From assembly GCF_027625995.1 (NCBI RefSeq), contig NZ_CP115396.1, forward strand, positions 4,340,501-4,404,500: 64,000 nt of DNA, read 5' to 3'. Shown here in pieces: positions 9,145 to 16,588 of the stretch. The notes below the pieces were generated by a model. It saw nothing but the letters and a program-made list of their open reading frames with translations, ran no database searches and was not told the origin of the DNA. Within the stretch, counting starts at the first letter, position 1. Every line of letters starts with the position of its first letter. The stretch is from Hymenobacter yonginensis. GTDB taxonomy: Bacteria; Bacteroidota; Bacteroidia; Cytophagales; Hymenobacteraceae. The translations under genes were made by a program, and so were the position numbers.

Positions 9145-9179
9145 CAATCACTCAGCTACTTTTTTGCTCAACTATTCGT

Positions 9180-10004
9180 CTACCAGTCGCCGGAGGCGCC
9201 GCCGCCGCCGGAGCTGCCGCCGCCGAATCCGCCGAATCCGCCGCCCCCACCACCGCCGAAGCCACCGCCGCCCCCGAAGGTGCCACGGCCGCCGCTGAAG
9301 TCGCCGAAGATGATGGGCGGAATCATGCCGCCCCCGAAGCCGCGGTTGCGCCCGTTACCGCCGCCACCGCCGCGGTTACGGAGCAGCATAAACAGCACCA
9401 GCGCCCCGATAATCAGCCAGAACAGCCAGCCGGAGCCGCTGCTGTCGTTGGCGCGGGTGCGGGCCGGAGCCTGAGTCTGGTCGGCCTTGTATTCACCTGC
9501 TGCCAACGCAATCAGCTGGTCTGCCGCTTTGTCAATGCCAACGTAATATTGCTTCTCGCGGAACGCTGGAACTATGGTATTAGTGATAATGCGCTTAGAC
9601 AATGCATCAGTAATAGCACCTTCCAGGCCATAGCCAGGCTGAATACGGGCCTTGCGTTCCTGCTCCGCAATCAGAATCAGGACGCCGTTGTTGTTGCCTT
9701 TCTGGCCAATGCCCCAGCTCTCGTAGAGCTGTTGCGCAAAGTTAGCAATGTCGTCGCCGCCCAGCGTGGGCACGGTCACAACGGCAATCTGCGAAGATGT
9801 GGAGTCGTTGTAAGCCACCAGCTTCTGCTCGAGCGCCTGCACCTCATCCGGCCGCAGCATGCCGGCCAGGTCATTGACGAGGCGCGGTGGGTTGGGGCGC
9901 GGGGGTAGCTGCTGGGCCACGCCGGCCCAGCAGACCGCCAGCAGCAGCGCTACCAGAAGCGGCCGCAGCCAGAGCGGCGGCCGTAATACGAGGGAGTGTG
10001 TCAT
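9180..10004 (-). CDS. TPM domain (YgcG-like) membrane protein with glycine-rich tail
   Basis: About 274 residues, starting at MTHSLVLR. It has an N-terminal signal/anchor, then a TPM domain (LVNDLAGMLRPDEVQALEQK, SSQIAVVTVP, GNNNGVLILIAEQERKARIQ, GYGLEGAITD), a transmembrane helix (WLFWLIIGALVLFMLL), and a C-terminal tail that is almost all Gly, Phe and Ser. The tail's GC-skewed repeats explain the low-complexity ORFs on the opposite strand. TPM proteins have been proposed to be phosphatases and to act with LemA and membrane-quality systems; the activity in Bacteroidota is unproven. The ATG overlaps the previous stop (ATGA), so the two TPM genes are translationally coupled. Confidence 0.85.
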   Translation of the reverse strand: MTHSLVLRPPLWLRPLLVALLLAVCWAGVAQQLPPRPNPPRLVNDLAGMLRPDEVQALEQKLVAYNDSTSSQIAVVTVPTLGGDDIANFAQQLYESWGIGQKGNNNGVLILIAEQERKARIQPGYGLEGAITDALSKRIITNTIVPAFREKQYYVGIDKAADQLIALAAGEYKADQTQAPARTRANDSSGSGWLFWLIIGALVLFMLLRNRGGGGGNGRNRGFGGGMIPPIIFGDFSGGRGTFGGGGGFGGGGGGGFGGFGGGSSGGGGASGDW

Positions 10005-10462
10005 TTGCGGGGAGGCTGGGGCGTGCCACCACCATAGGAAATGGAATCGTCGAGTTCGTTCTGGTCGGTGGCGGCGTCGTAGGGGAAATAGCGCTGGAGC
10101 TGCTCGCCCACCAGCCGGATGCCGTTTTCGAGCCCGCCCGCGTATTTCTCCTGCCGAAACAGCTGGAGCACGTTTTCCTTGGTGGTTTCCCAGAAGTCGT
10201 CGGGTACAGCCGCATTGATGCCAGCGTCGCCGATGACGGCGAACTGCCGGCTCTGCCAGGCTAGATAGAACAGCACGCCGTTGCGCTGCGCCGTCTTGTG
10301 CATGTTGAGCTCGGCAAACACCTGCGCCGCCCGGTCGAGCGGGTCGGGCGTGGGGCAATGGTCTTCCAGGTGCACCCGGATTTCGCCCGAGGTCAGGATT
10401 TCAGCCTGCCGGATGGCCTCTACCAAGGCCTTTTCCTGCTCTGCGGTGAGAGGGTTGTTCAT
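10001..10462 (-). CDS. soluble TPM domain protein
   Basis: A 153-residue TPM-domain protein without a signal peptide (MNNPLTAEQEKALVEAIRQA, then LTSGEIRVHLEDHCP, AQRNGVLFYLAWQSRQFAVI, GDAGINAAVPDDFW). It is shorter than its neighbour and lacks the membrane segment and glycine tail, so it probably works on the cytoplasmic side. It lies between LemA and the membrane-bound TPM protein, a conserved LemA-TPM-TPM operon in Bacteroidota. The exact biochemical role is unknown. Confidence 0.85.
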   Translation of the reverse strand: MNNPLTAEQEKALVEAIRQAEILTSGEIRVHLEDHCPTPDPLDRAAQVFAELNMHKTAQRNGVLFYLAWQSRQFAVIGDAGINAAVPDDFWETTKENVLQLFRQEKYAGGLENGIRLVGEQLQRYFPYDAATDQNELDDSISYGGGTPQPPRK

Positions 10463-10466
10463 GTTT

Positions 10467-10604
10467 TAGTGCTTGGTGCCTAGGGATTATTGCTTAGGGC
10501 TTAGAAACTGGTGGATAGTGCCCGGCAGCATAACGGTCAAAAAAGCCGACCCCTGGCTGCCAAGCCTTAAGCATCAGGCCCCAAGCCCTAGGCCCTAAGC
10601 ACTA
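10467..10604. repeat. imperfect long inverted repeat between lemA and the TPM genes
   Basis: Left arm 10467-10504 begins TAGTGCTTGGTGCCTAGGG; right arm 10562-10604 reads TAGTGCTTAGGGCCTAGGG on the other strand. The arms match imperfectly over about 40 bases. Because the flanking genes run the same way, it more likely tunes mRNA processing within the operon than ends it. Confidence 0.6.
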
Positions 10605-10606
10605 CA

Positions 10607-11185
10607 TTAGAACTGAACCGTAGGCGCCTTCTGCGCGGCAGCGTCGGCCTCGAAGTATGGTTTTTCGGCAAAGCCGAACATCCCCGCGAAAATGTTGTTC
10701 GGGAAGGACTTCACGAAGCCGTTGTAGTCGTTGGTGACGGTGTTGAGCTTGTTGCGCTCTACGTTGATGCGGTTCTCGGTGCCCTCAATCTGGGCCTGCA
10801 GCTCCTGGAAGTTGGCGTTAGCCTTCAACTCGGGGTAGTTTTCTGAAACGGCCAGCAGGCGGCCCAGGCCGGCACTCACCTGCGACTGGGCTTCCTGGAA
10901 CTGCTTCAGGTTTTCGGGCGTGAGGTTGTCGGCGTTCAGCTGCACGCTGGTGGCTTTGGCCCGGGCTTCAATCACCTCGGTCAGGGTCGACTTTTCGAAA
11001 TTGGCGGCGCCTTTCACGGTGTTCACCAGGTTCGGAATCAGGTCGGAGCGGCGCTGGTAGGCGCTCTGCACGTTGCCAACCTGCGATTTAACAGCCTGGT
11101 CGCGCTCAACCATGCCATTGTAGCCGCACGACGACTGGGAGAGTAGCAGCACTAGGCCGGCAAAGTAGAGAAGAAAGCGTTTCAT
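10607..11185 (-). CDS. lemA: LemA family lipoprotein
   Basis: 192 residues. The start is set at MKRFLLYF, which opens a lipoprotein signal (LLLSQSSC); the longer frame upstream has no signal. LemA hallmarks follow: YNGMVERDQAVKSQVGNVQ, AYQRRSDLIPNLVNTVKGAA, then a helical body with RLLAVSENYPELKANANF and GTENRINVERNKLNTVTNDYN. LemA proteins are membrane-anchored helical bundles of uncertain function, usually encoded with TPM proteins, as here. Confidence 0.9.
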   Translation of the reverse strand: MKRFLLYFAGLVLLLSQSSCGYNGMVERDQAVKSQVGNVQSAYQRRSDLIPNLVNTVKGAANFEKSTLTEVIEARAKATSVQLNADNLTPENLKQFQEAQSQVSAGLGRLLAVSENYPELKANANFQELQAQIEGTENRINVERNKLNTVTNDYNGFVKSFPNNIFAGMFGFAEKPYFEADAAAQKAPTVQF

Positions 11186-11378
11186 AAAGAGTAGGAAAGA
11201 AATGAAAGGGAGAGAAAACAGAGTAGGAAGAGGGTGGCCGGTGCCGGCAACAAGGCCGGGCACGCTGAAACAGGCGGCCTTCTGCCGGCAAAGTACGAAT
11301 TCGCGCCGCAGCGGTTGTGTTGCGCGCTGCTCCCGCCCCGATTCGCTATTTTGCGGACTTACGCCACGCCAGTAATTC

Positions 11379-12380
11379 ATGAAAGCCATTATTCCCGTCG
11401 CGGGCATTGGGTCGCGCCTGCGCCCGCACACGCACACGCAGCCCAAATCCCTGGTTCCGGTAGCCGGCAACACCATCCTGGGGCACATCATCGACCGGCT
11501 GAGCGTGGCCGGCGTTCAGGAGTTTGTCTTTATCATCGGCTACCTCGGCGAAAAGATTGAGAGCTACGTGCGCCGCCAGTATCCGCAGCTACGGTGCTCA
11601 TTTGTAGTGCAGGAGCCGCGCGAAGGCATTGCCCACGCCCTCTGGCTGGCGCGGGAGCAATTCCGCCACGAGCAGGACGGCATCCTGATTTTGCTCGGCG
11701 ACACCATCGTGGACATTGACCTGCCGCATATGATGGCCATGCCCGGCAACGTGCTGGCCGTGAAAGAAGTGAAGACTCCTTCGTTGTTTGGGCTGGTGGA
11801 AACTGGCGCCGGTGGCCGCGTGACGAAAGTGGTGGAGAAGCCGCGCATTCCGAAGTCCAACTACGCCATGGTGGGGCTGTACAAGATTGCCAACCCCGAC
11901 TGGCTGGCCTCGGCCCTGGAGCGCATCATCGACCAGGACCAGCGCACCCACGGCGAGTTTCAGCTCACGGATGCCCTCATGCTCATGATTCAGGACGGGG
12001 CCGAAATGACGACTACGTCGGTGGATAACTGGTTTGACTGCGGCCGGAAGGAGAGTCTTCTGGAAGCCAACGCCCGCCTGCTCAACCGCCCCGAGTTCCT
12101 GAAGCGCCGCGAGTACCCCGAGTTTCCGGATACCATCATCATCCCGCCCGTCAGTATCGGCCACGACTGCCAAATTTCGGGGTCCATCATCGGCCCCAAC
12201 GTGGCCATCGGCGACCGGACCATCGTCAAGAACACCATCCTGACCGACTCCATCATCGGCTCCTACTCCGAACTGCGCTCCGCTGTCATGCACGACTGTA
12301 TCGTGGGCTCCGACGCCCTGTTCCGCGGCACCCGCCACAGCCTCAACATCGGCGACAACACAGAAATCGACTACAGCTAG
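11379..12380 (+). CDS. NDP-sugar nucleotidyltransferase with left-handed beta-helix
   Basis: 333 residues, with no gap between start and domain. The N-terminal nucleotidyltransferase fold opens with MKAIIPVAGIGSRLRPHTHT, containing the nucleotide-binding GxGSRLRP loop and the TQPKSLVPV lysine motif; ILLGDTIVDID supplies the metal-binding Asp. From about residue 255, hexapeptide repeats (SIGHDCQISGSIIGPNVAIG) form a short beta-helix. It resembles glucose-1-phosphate thymidylyl/uridylyltransferases and the N-terminal part of GlmU, but lacks enough to assign the sugar or an acetyltransferase activity. It makes activated sugars for polysaccharide or cell-wall synthesis. A TATTTTG element about 25 bases before the ATG could be a -7 box. 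Confidence 0.8.
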   Translation: MKAIIPVAGIGSRLRPHTHTQPKSLVPVAGNTILGHIIDRLSVAGVQEFVFIIGYLGEKIESYVRRQYPQLRCSFVVQEPREGIAHALWLAREQFRHEQDGILILLGDTIVDIDLPHMMAMPGNVLAVKEVKTPSLFGLVETGAGGRVTKVVEKPRIPKSNYAMVGLYKIANPDWLASALERIIDQDQRTHGEFQLTDALMLMIQDGAEMTTTSVDNWFDCGRKESLLEANARLLNRPEFLKRREYPEFPDTIIIPPVSIGHDCQISGSIIGPNVAIGDRTIVKNTILTDSIIGSYSELRSAVMHDCIVGSDALFRGTRHSLNIGDNTEIDYS

Positions 12381-12381
12381 G

Positions 12382-12486
12382 CGGTGAAATGGTGAGGTGG
12401 TGAAATAGTGAGTTGGATGTTCTGACGGCGTTACCTACGCAAGCGGAACATCCAACTCACTATTTCACCACCTCACCATTTCACCG
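12382..12486. repeat. perfect 41-base inverted repeat upstream of the vWA/tubulin/actin/stator cluster
   Basis: Arms 12382-12422 and 12446-12486 are exact reverse complements over 41 bases, with a 23-base loop. The arm text (GGTGAAATGGTGAGG...) is built of near-repeats of GGTGA. It starts right after the stop of the sugar-nucleotide gene and ends 42 bases before the next ATG, so it may insulate the two transcription units. Confidence 0.9.
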
Positions 12487-12528
12487 TTCATGTATCCGCT
12501 GCGGGTAGATTGTCGTTACTTTAGCCCG

Positions 12529-13908
12529 ATGCGCTACCCGACCTCCTTTCCCCGCCTGCTGCCCGCCCTGGGCCTGACGCTGCTGCTGCTGCCCGGCTGC
12601 TACTCCCGCTCCGATATGAAATCGGAAGAAGGAGCGGCCACTACTGATGTCAAAACGGAGACTCCGGCTGCCTCTGCGCCGGTCGCTACGTCTGCACCCG
12701 ACGCTCCCGAAGAAGCTGCTGATGTGGTCAGTGGCGCCGCTGCCCAGCCGCTGCAGGCTGTGAACGTGTTTCTGGAAGTGTCGGGCTCGATGGAAGGCTT
12801 CATGCCCAAAACCGGGGCCAGCGGCGAGAATACCCAGTTTCAGCAACACGTGGCGCAGCTGCTTTCGGAAATCAACCGGACGCCGGCCGCCCGGAAAAAG
12901 GCGTTCTTCCGCATCAAGGAGAAGCCCTACGCCGATACGTACCAGGGCATTTCGGCAACGGTGCGCAGCGGCATTCAGCAGCCCGCCAAAAGTACTGAGC
13001 TGCCCGCCGTGCTCGATACGCTGATGACGCGCTACTACCAGCCCGGCACCGTGAGCGTGCTGATTTCGGACTTTATTTACTCCCCGAAAAACGCCGGAGC
13101 CATTCCCTACATCAAAACCGACATCACCGATGCCCTCCAGCGCAACGGCGCGCAGCCGGAAATGGCCGTGTCGGTGTACGGCTACACCTCGGATTTCCGG
13201 GGCACGTACTACCCGGCTTTGAAGGCGGCCGGCAAAAAAACTGCCTGCTGCGACACCGAAATACCCTACTACATCTGGGTGCTGGGGCCGGCGGCGGCCG
13301 TGCGGCAGTTTGATGCCGCCCTGCTGGAGCAGCAGCCCGCCAAGCAGGCCCACTTCGGCGTCACGTATCCGCGGCCGGCGTATTCGCTGCTGAGCAAGTT
13401 CCAGAACAAGGGGAGCTGGTACTACGGCGACGCCGGGGCCAGCAAGCGCACCGCCGACGCCTACCGCGTGGTGGCCGTATCGGAAGCCTCGGCGCAGCAG
13501 CCGGTGGAGTTTGTAGTGGGGCTGAACCTGGGCCAGCTGCCCGGCCAGTACCGCGACGTAGCCTACCTCAAGCAGAACCTGACCCTGCAGGGCGTGGACA
13601 CCGACGCCAAGCTGCTAGACCTGCAGGCCGCCTCGGCCCAGACCAAGGCCAGCAGCGGCCCGGAAAGCAAGTTCACGCACTTCGCCAAAATCCGCCTCAC
13701 GAAAGCGCCCAAAGCGGCCCGCCCGCTGGTGCTGCGCCTCCAGGACCAGCGCCCCGCCTGGGTAGCCCAGTGGACCACCCGCAACGACGGCACGCCCGCG
13801 CCCAAAACCTTCGCCCTCAGCTCCCTGCTCGACGGACTGGAGCCGCAGGCAGCCGGGGAGAAGCGCCCGGTGTTTGAGCTGCCCCTGACCGTGCAGCCCG
13901 CCGAGTAG
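12529..13908 (+). CDS. lipoprotein with a degenerate von Willebrand factor A (vWA)-like domain
   Basis: 459 residues from the chosen ATG, which immediately precedes a lipoprotein signal (LGLTLLLLPGC); an ATG at 12490 would add 13 residues before the signal. After a Thr/Ala/Pro-rich linker, the sequence VNVFLEVSGSMEGFM resembles the first vWA strand and metal-site loop, but the DxSxS Asp is Glu (E83, S85, S87). The VSVLISDFIYSPK strand places an Asp (D181) where vWA domains often have one. The C-terminal half is beta-rich and not recognised. Likely location: outer leaflet facing the periplasm. It heads the nine-gene cluster. Assignment to the vWA fold is by motif only. Confidence 0.6.
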   Translation: MRYPTSFPRLLPALGLTLLLLPGCYSRSDMKSEEGAATTDVKTETPAASAPVATSAPDAPEEAADVVSGAAAQPLQAVNVFLEVSGSMEGFMPKTGASGENTQFQQHVAQLLSEINRTPAARKKAFFRIKEKPYADTYQGISATVRSGIQQPAKSTELPAVLDTLMTRYYQPGTVSVLISDFIYSPKNAGAIPYIKTDITDALQRNGAQPEMAVSVYGYTSDFRGTYYPALKAAGKKTACCDTEIPYYIWVLGPAAAVRQFDAALLEQQPAKQAHFGVTYPRPAYSLLSKFQNKGSWYYGDAGASKRTADAYRVVAVSEASAQQPVEFVVGLNLGQLPGQYRDVAYLKQNLTLQGVDTDAKLLDLQAASAQTKASSGPESKFTHFAKIRLTKAPKAARPLVLRLQDQRPAWVAQWTTRNDGTPAPKTFALSSLLDGLEPQAAGEKRPVFELPLTVQPAE

Positions 13909-13917
13909 CAGCATAAG

Positions 13918-14032
13918 CAGTAGCGCGAAGCCTTTGCTTCGCGTATAGCCGCGTACAAACGCACACTGAGCGCCACATTACTTGGCACGATAGTCGTTCA
14001 ACACCGCGCAAAGCAAAAGCTTCGCACTACTG
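13918..14032. repeat. nested inverted repeat inside the cluster
   Basis: Left arm 13918-13943 (CAGTAGCGCGAAGC...) matches the complement of 14007-14032 at 23 of 26 bases. The left arm is itself a hairpin (CGCGAAGC-CTTT-GCTTCGCG, 13924-13943). A further GCGAAG/CTTCGC pair lies at 14068-14085. The whole 189-base spacer between the vWA and membrane-protein genes is taken up by this structure. Confidence 0.7.
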
Positions 14033-14097
14033 ACAATTTCGCCCCTCGTCGTATCGTTCCACCACTCGCGAAGGGGAACTTCGCGTTACTTCCTTTC

Positions 14098-14490
14098 ATG
14101 AAAGCACTCTTCCGCTTCCTCTACGAACTCATCGGCGCCCCCCAACCACCCGCCGACACCCCCGTGTACCGCGACGTTATCTTCCCCAACCTGGGGCTGC
14201 TGAACCTGGGCGTTTCGCTGGGGCTGGTGGTGGTGTTTTACCTGCTCATCAACCGGGCTATGGGCGTGGCTACCTTTAACAAGGGCCGGCACTGGGCGCT
14301 GTTTCTGGGGCTGAATGCGCTGATTGCCTTCTTCGTCACCATCTGGCAGACCAACGCCCAGCAGGTCACCGACCACAGCTACATCTACTGGCTGGCCACT
14401 TGGAACGCCATCCTGGGCTTGTTCTGGTTTTTCCTGTTCTCGGTACTGCTCAAGCGCGCCTCCACCAACGCCAGCACGACACCGTTTTAG
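14098..14490 (+). CDS. small three-helix membrane protein of the cluster
   Basis: 130 residues. A short amphipathic start (MKALFRFLYELIG) precedes three hydrophobic segments at about residues 38-52, 66-83 and 99-120 (GVSLGLVVVFYLLINRA, WALFLGLNALIAFFVTIW, LGLFWFFLFSVLLK). It has no motif I recognise. It is likely to be an inner-membrane component of the machine encoded around it. Its position between the vWA lipoprotein and the tubulin-like GTPase, on the same strand, is the only functional clue. Confidence 0.65.
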   Translation: MKALFRFLYELIGAPQPPADTPVYRDVIFPNLGLLNLGVSLGLVVVFYLLINRAMGVATFNKGRHWALFLGLNALIAFFVTIWQTNAQQVTDHSYIYWLATWNAILGLFWFFLFSVLLKRASTNASTTPF

Positions 14491-14497
14491 AACTAAA

Positions 14498-14658
14498 GCT
14501 AAAAGCTAGTTCCCCTCCTTGGAAAGGAGGGGCTAGGGGTGGTTGATAATCGTTGGACGATGCAGAGCGAAATCGTTCCATTAAACAACATCAGCAACGA
14601 GCCAGCCACCCCAGTTCAGCCTTGCGGCTGAACGTCCCCTCCTCAGCTGATGAGGGGA
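14498..14658. repeat. cluster spacer with three hairpins; shared module A
   Basis: 14498-14547 (GCTAAAAGCTAGTTCCCCTC...) is nearly identical to the left arm of the repeat at 23557-23618 (module A). It includes a perfect 9-base stem, CCCCTCCTT-GGA-AAGGAGGGG (14512-14532). Further hairpins are GTTCAGCC-TTGC-GGCTGAAC (14614-14633) and CCCCTC...GAGGGG (14637-14658). Unlike the later copy, module A has no full complementary arm here, only fragments. Confidence 0.7.
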
Positions 14659-14681
14659 GTTTCGTTCAACATCAGCAACTC

Positions 14682-16130
14682 ATGGCTAAACTCTTTTTAT
14701 TCGGCATTGGCGGCACGGGTTCCCGCGTGATTCGCTCGCTCACGATGCTGCTGGCGGCGGGCGTGGAGCTGCCCAACTGCGACCGGGTAGTGCCCATCAT
14801 CATCGACCCCGACGCGCACAACGGCGACATGAACCGTACGGTGCAGCTGCTGCAGAGCTACCAGCAGATCTACAAGCGCCTCGGTCCCCGCGAAGAAGGC
14901 TTCTTCAAGACCGATATCAGCACGCTGAGCGGCATTTCGCAAGACGTGAACGGCTCGGTGAAAGACACCTTCATCTTCGATTTCGGCGGCATCAACCAAA
15001 GCTTCCGGCAGTACCTGAGCTACGACGGTCTGAGCGTGGACTCGAAGGGGCTGGTGGATCTGCTGTTCACCCAGGACAACCTGGAAAGCCCGCTGACCAT
15101 TGGCTTCCGCGGCTCCCCGAACGTGGGCAGCATTGTGCTGAATAAGCTGGTGGAAAGCCCGGAAATGCGGTTTTTCGCCGATAACTTCCAGGATGGCGAC
15201 CGGGTATTCTTCGTGTCGAGCATCTTCGGCGGCACGGGCGCGGCGGGTTTCCCGCTGATGCTCAAGAACCTGAAGGACACGAACACCCGCCTCAGCAACG
15301 CCCGCTACCTGCGCGACGCGCCCACCGGCGCCGTGACGGTGATGCCCTACTTCGCCCTCCAGAGCGAGGACAACGCCGTTATCGACTCCAACAACTTCCT
15401 CACCAAAACCAAGGCGGCGCTCAGCTACTACGAGCACAACCTGCAGGGCCTCGACGCGCTGTACTACCTCGCCGACACGCCCGACACGCCCTACGAAAAC
15501 CAGCCCGGCGGCACCCAGCAGAAGAACAAGGCCCACGTAATTGAGCTGCTGGCAGCCCTGAGCATCGTGGATTTCATGCGCTACTCGCCCGCCGAGCTGC
15601 GCACCGGCGGTCCGCACTTCCACGAGTACGGTCTGCAGACCGACTCACCGGAAATCCAGTTCAGCCACCTGCCCGATGAGACGCGGGAAATCATGGCCAA
15701 GCAGCTCACGCAGTTCCTGTACTTCACGCGCTACCACAAGCAGCACCTGCCCACCGACAAAGCGCCCTACGCCGACAACCTGAAGCTGGACTACGCCATG
15801 CGCAACGAGCCCATCTTCCGGGAGCTGAACACCTTCCTGCACAGCCAGGACATGGGCGTGGATCAGTGGCTGCAAGAGCTGGCCCAGAACCGCCGCGCCT
15901 TCCGCCCCTTCGACCTCCAAACCGACGACTTTAACGCCATGATCCTGGGCAAGCCGGTGGAAAAGAAGTGGAACGACTTCTTCAACAAGGGCCTCAGCCA
16001 CAACTACCTGCTCGACAACCTCAACAAAACCGAGAAGTCCATCCAGGAACCCGACAACTTCCGCAAGCTGCTGGAGCTGTTCTATGATGTGACGGATAAG
16101 GCGTTTGAGGAGAAGGTGAAGGTGGTGTAA
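14682..16130 (+). CDS. tubulin-like GTPase (Tubulin_2-like)
   Basis: 482 residues, starting at the ATG directly before the first nucleotide loop rather than at the in-frame ATG 129 bases upstream, which lies in repeat DNA. The N-terminus KLFLFGIGGTGSRV (G8-S14) fits the first loop of the tubulin/FtsZ fold. IIIDPDAHNGDMN supplies the following acidic loop, and FVSSIFGGTGAAG (183-189) matches the tubulin signature GGGTG(T/S)G. This pattern is typical of the divergent bacterial tubulin-like proteins, not of FtsZ, and there is no FtsZ-type C-terminal peptide. It should bind GTP and may polymerise. Its stop overlaps the next ATG (TAATG), so the following small gene is translationally coupled. Confidence 0.75.
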   Translation: MAKLFLFGIGGTGSRVIRSLTMLLAAGVELPNCDRVVPIIIDPDAHNGDMNRTVQLLQSYQQIYKRLGPREEGFFKTDISTLSGISQDVNGSVKDTFIFDFGGINQSFRQYLSYDGLSVDSKGLVDLLFTQDNLESPLTIGFRGSPNVGSIVLNKLVESPEMRFFADNFQDGDRVFFVSSIFGGTGAAGFPLMLKNLKDTNTRLSNARYLRDAPTGAVTVMPYFALQSEDNAVIDSNNFLTKTKAALSYYEHNLQGLDALYYLADTPDTPYENQPGGTQQKNKAHVIELLAALSIVDFMRYSPAELRTGGPHFHEYGLQTDSPEIQFSHLPDETREIMAKQLTQFLYFTRYHKQHLPTDKAPYADNLKLDYAMRNEPIFRELNTFLHSQDMGVDQWLQELAQNRRAFRPFDLQTDDFNAMILGKPVEKKWNDFFNKGLSHNYLLDNLNKTEKSIQEPDNFRKLLELFYDVTDKAFEEKVKVV

Positions 16131-16564
16131 TGTCAAGTCCCAAGACCTTGCCTGCATATTTGGAAGTCACATACCAAGTGCTTAAAAGCAGCTGGGGTAT
16201 TTCGATATGTATGGGTGCTTGGGGAACAATCGTCAATGATGTGCTTCTCGATTCTGCAGATGTTGTAGTAGCCGAATCTGGTGTAAGTGTGAGGAATAAA
16301 TCAGGGATTGTTCTGACGGATAATGAGAATAGTTTTTTCATAAAAGCAGTAAACCGAATCGAGCCGATTGCCAGAGAAATTCTGGGTGACAAGCGTATCG
16401 TAATTGATATAACCAAGCTCGATTTCAGCCACTGCGACTATCAGGAAGAAGGTGTCTATGCGGTTTTTATTAAGTGGTTTACCCGATTTTTTGAATTACA
16501 GGAGATAGAAGTTCCTGCTACATATGATAGATGCAGCAACAGATATGTTTTTCAAATAGGATGA
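16130..16564 (+). CDS. AT-rich small protein coupled to the tubulin-like gene
   Basis: 144 residues, no signal peptide or membrane helix. Composition is alternating hydrophobic/polar, suggesting a compact alpha/beta fold (GISICMGAWGTIVNDVLL, DKRIVIDITKLDFSHCDY). No family is recognised. The DNA is clearly more AT-rich than the tubulin-like gene before it or the actin-like gene after it. The one-base stop/start overlap makes it part of the operon despite the foreign composition. It could be a regulator, an adaptor, or an immunity-like protein acquired later; the sequence does not decide. Confidence 0.7.
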   Translation: MSSPKTLPAYLEVTYQVLKSSWGISICMGAWGTIVNDVLLDSADVVVAESGVSVRNKSGIVLTDNENSFFIKAVNRIEPIAREILGDKRIVIDITKLDFSHCDYQEEGVYAVFIKWFTRFFELQEIEVPATYDRCSNRYVFQIG

Positions 16565-16588
16565 AGTCCTGCGCAAAAGTGAAATAGA

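Noticed and set aside
9180-9330. Pro-rich and Arg-rich ORFs on the plus strand
   Set aside because: They are the complement of the Gly-rich tail of the TPM protein and have no start region of their own.
14553-14681. Earlier ATG for the tubulin-like protein
   Set aside because: The extra 43 codons lie in repeat and hairpin DNA, and the nucleotide loop would no longer be at the N-terminus as in the family.
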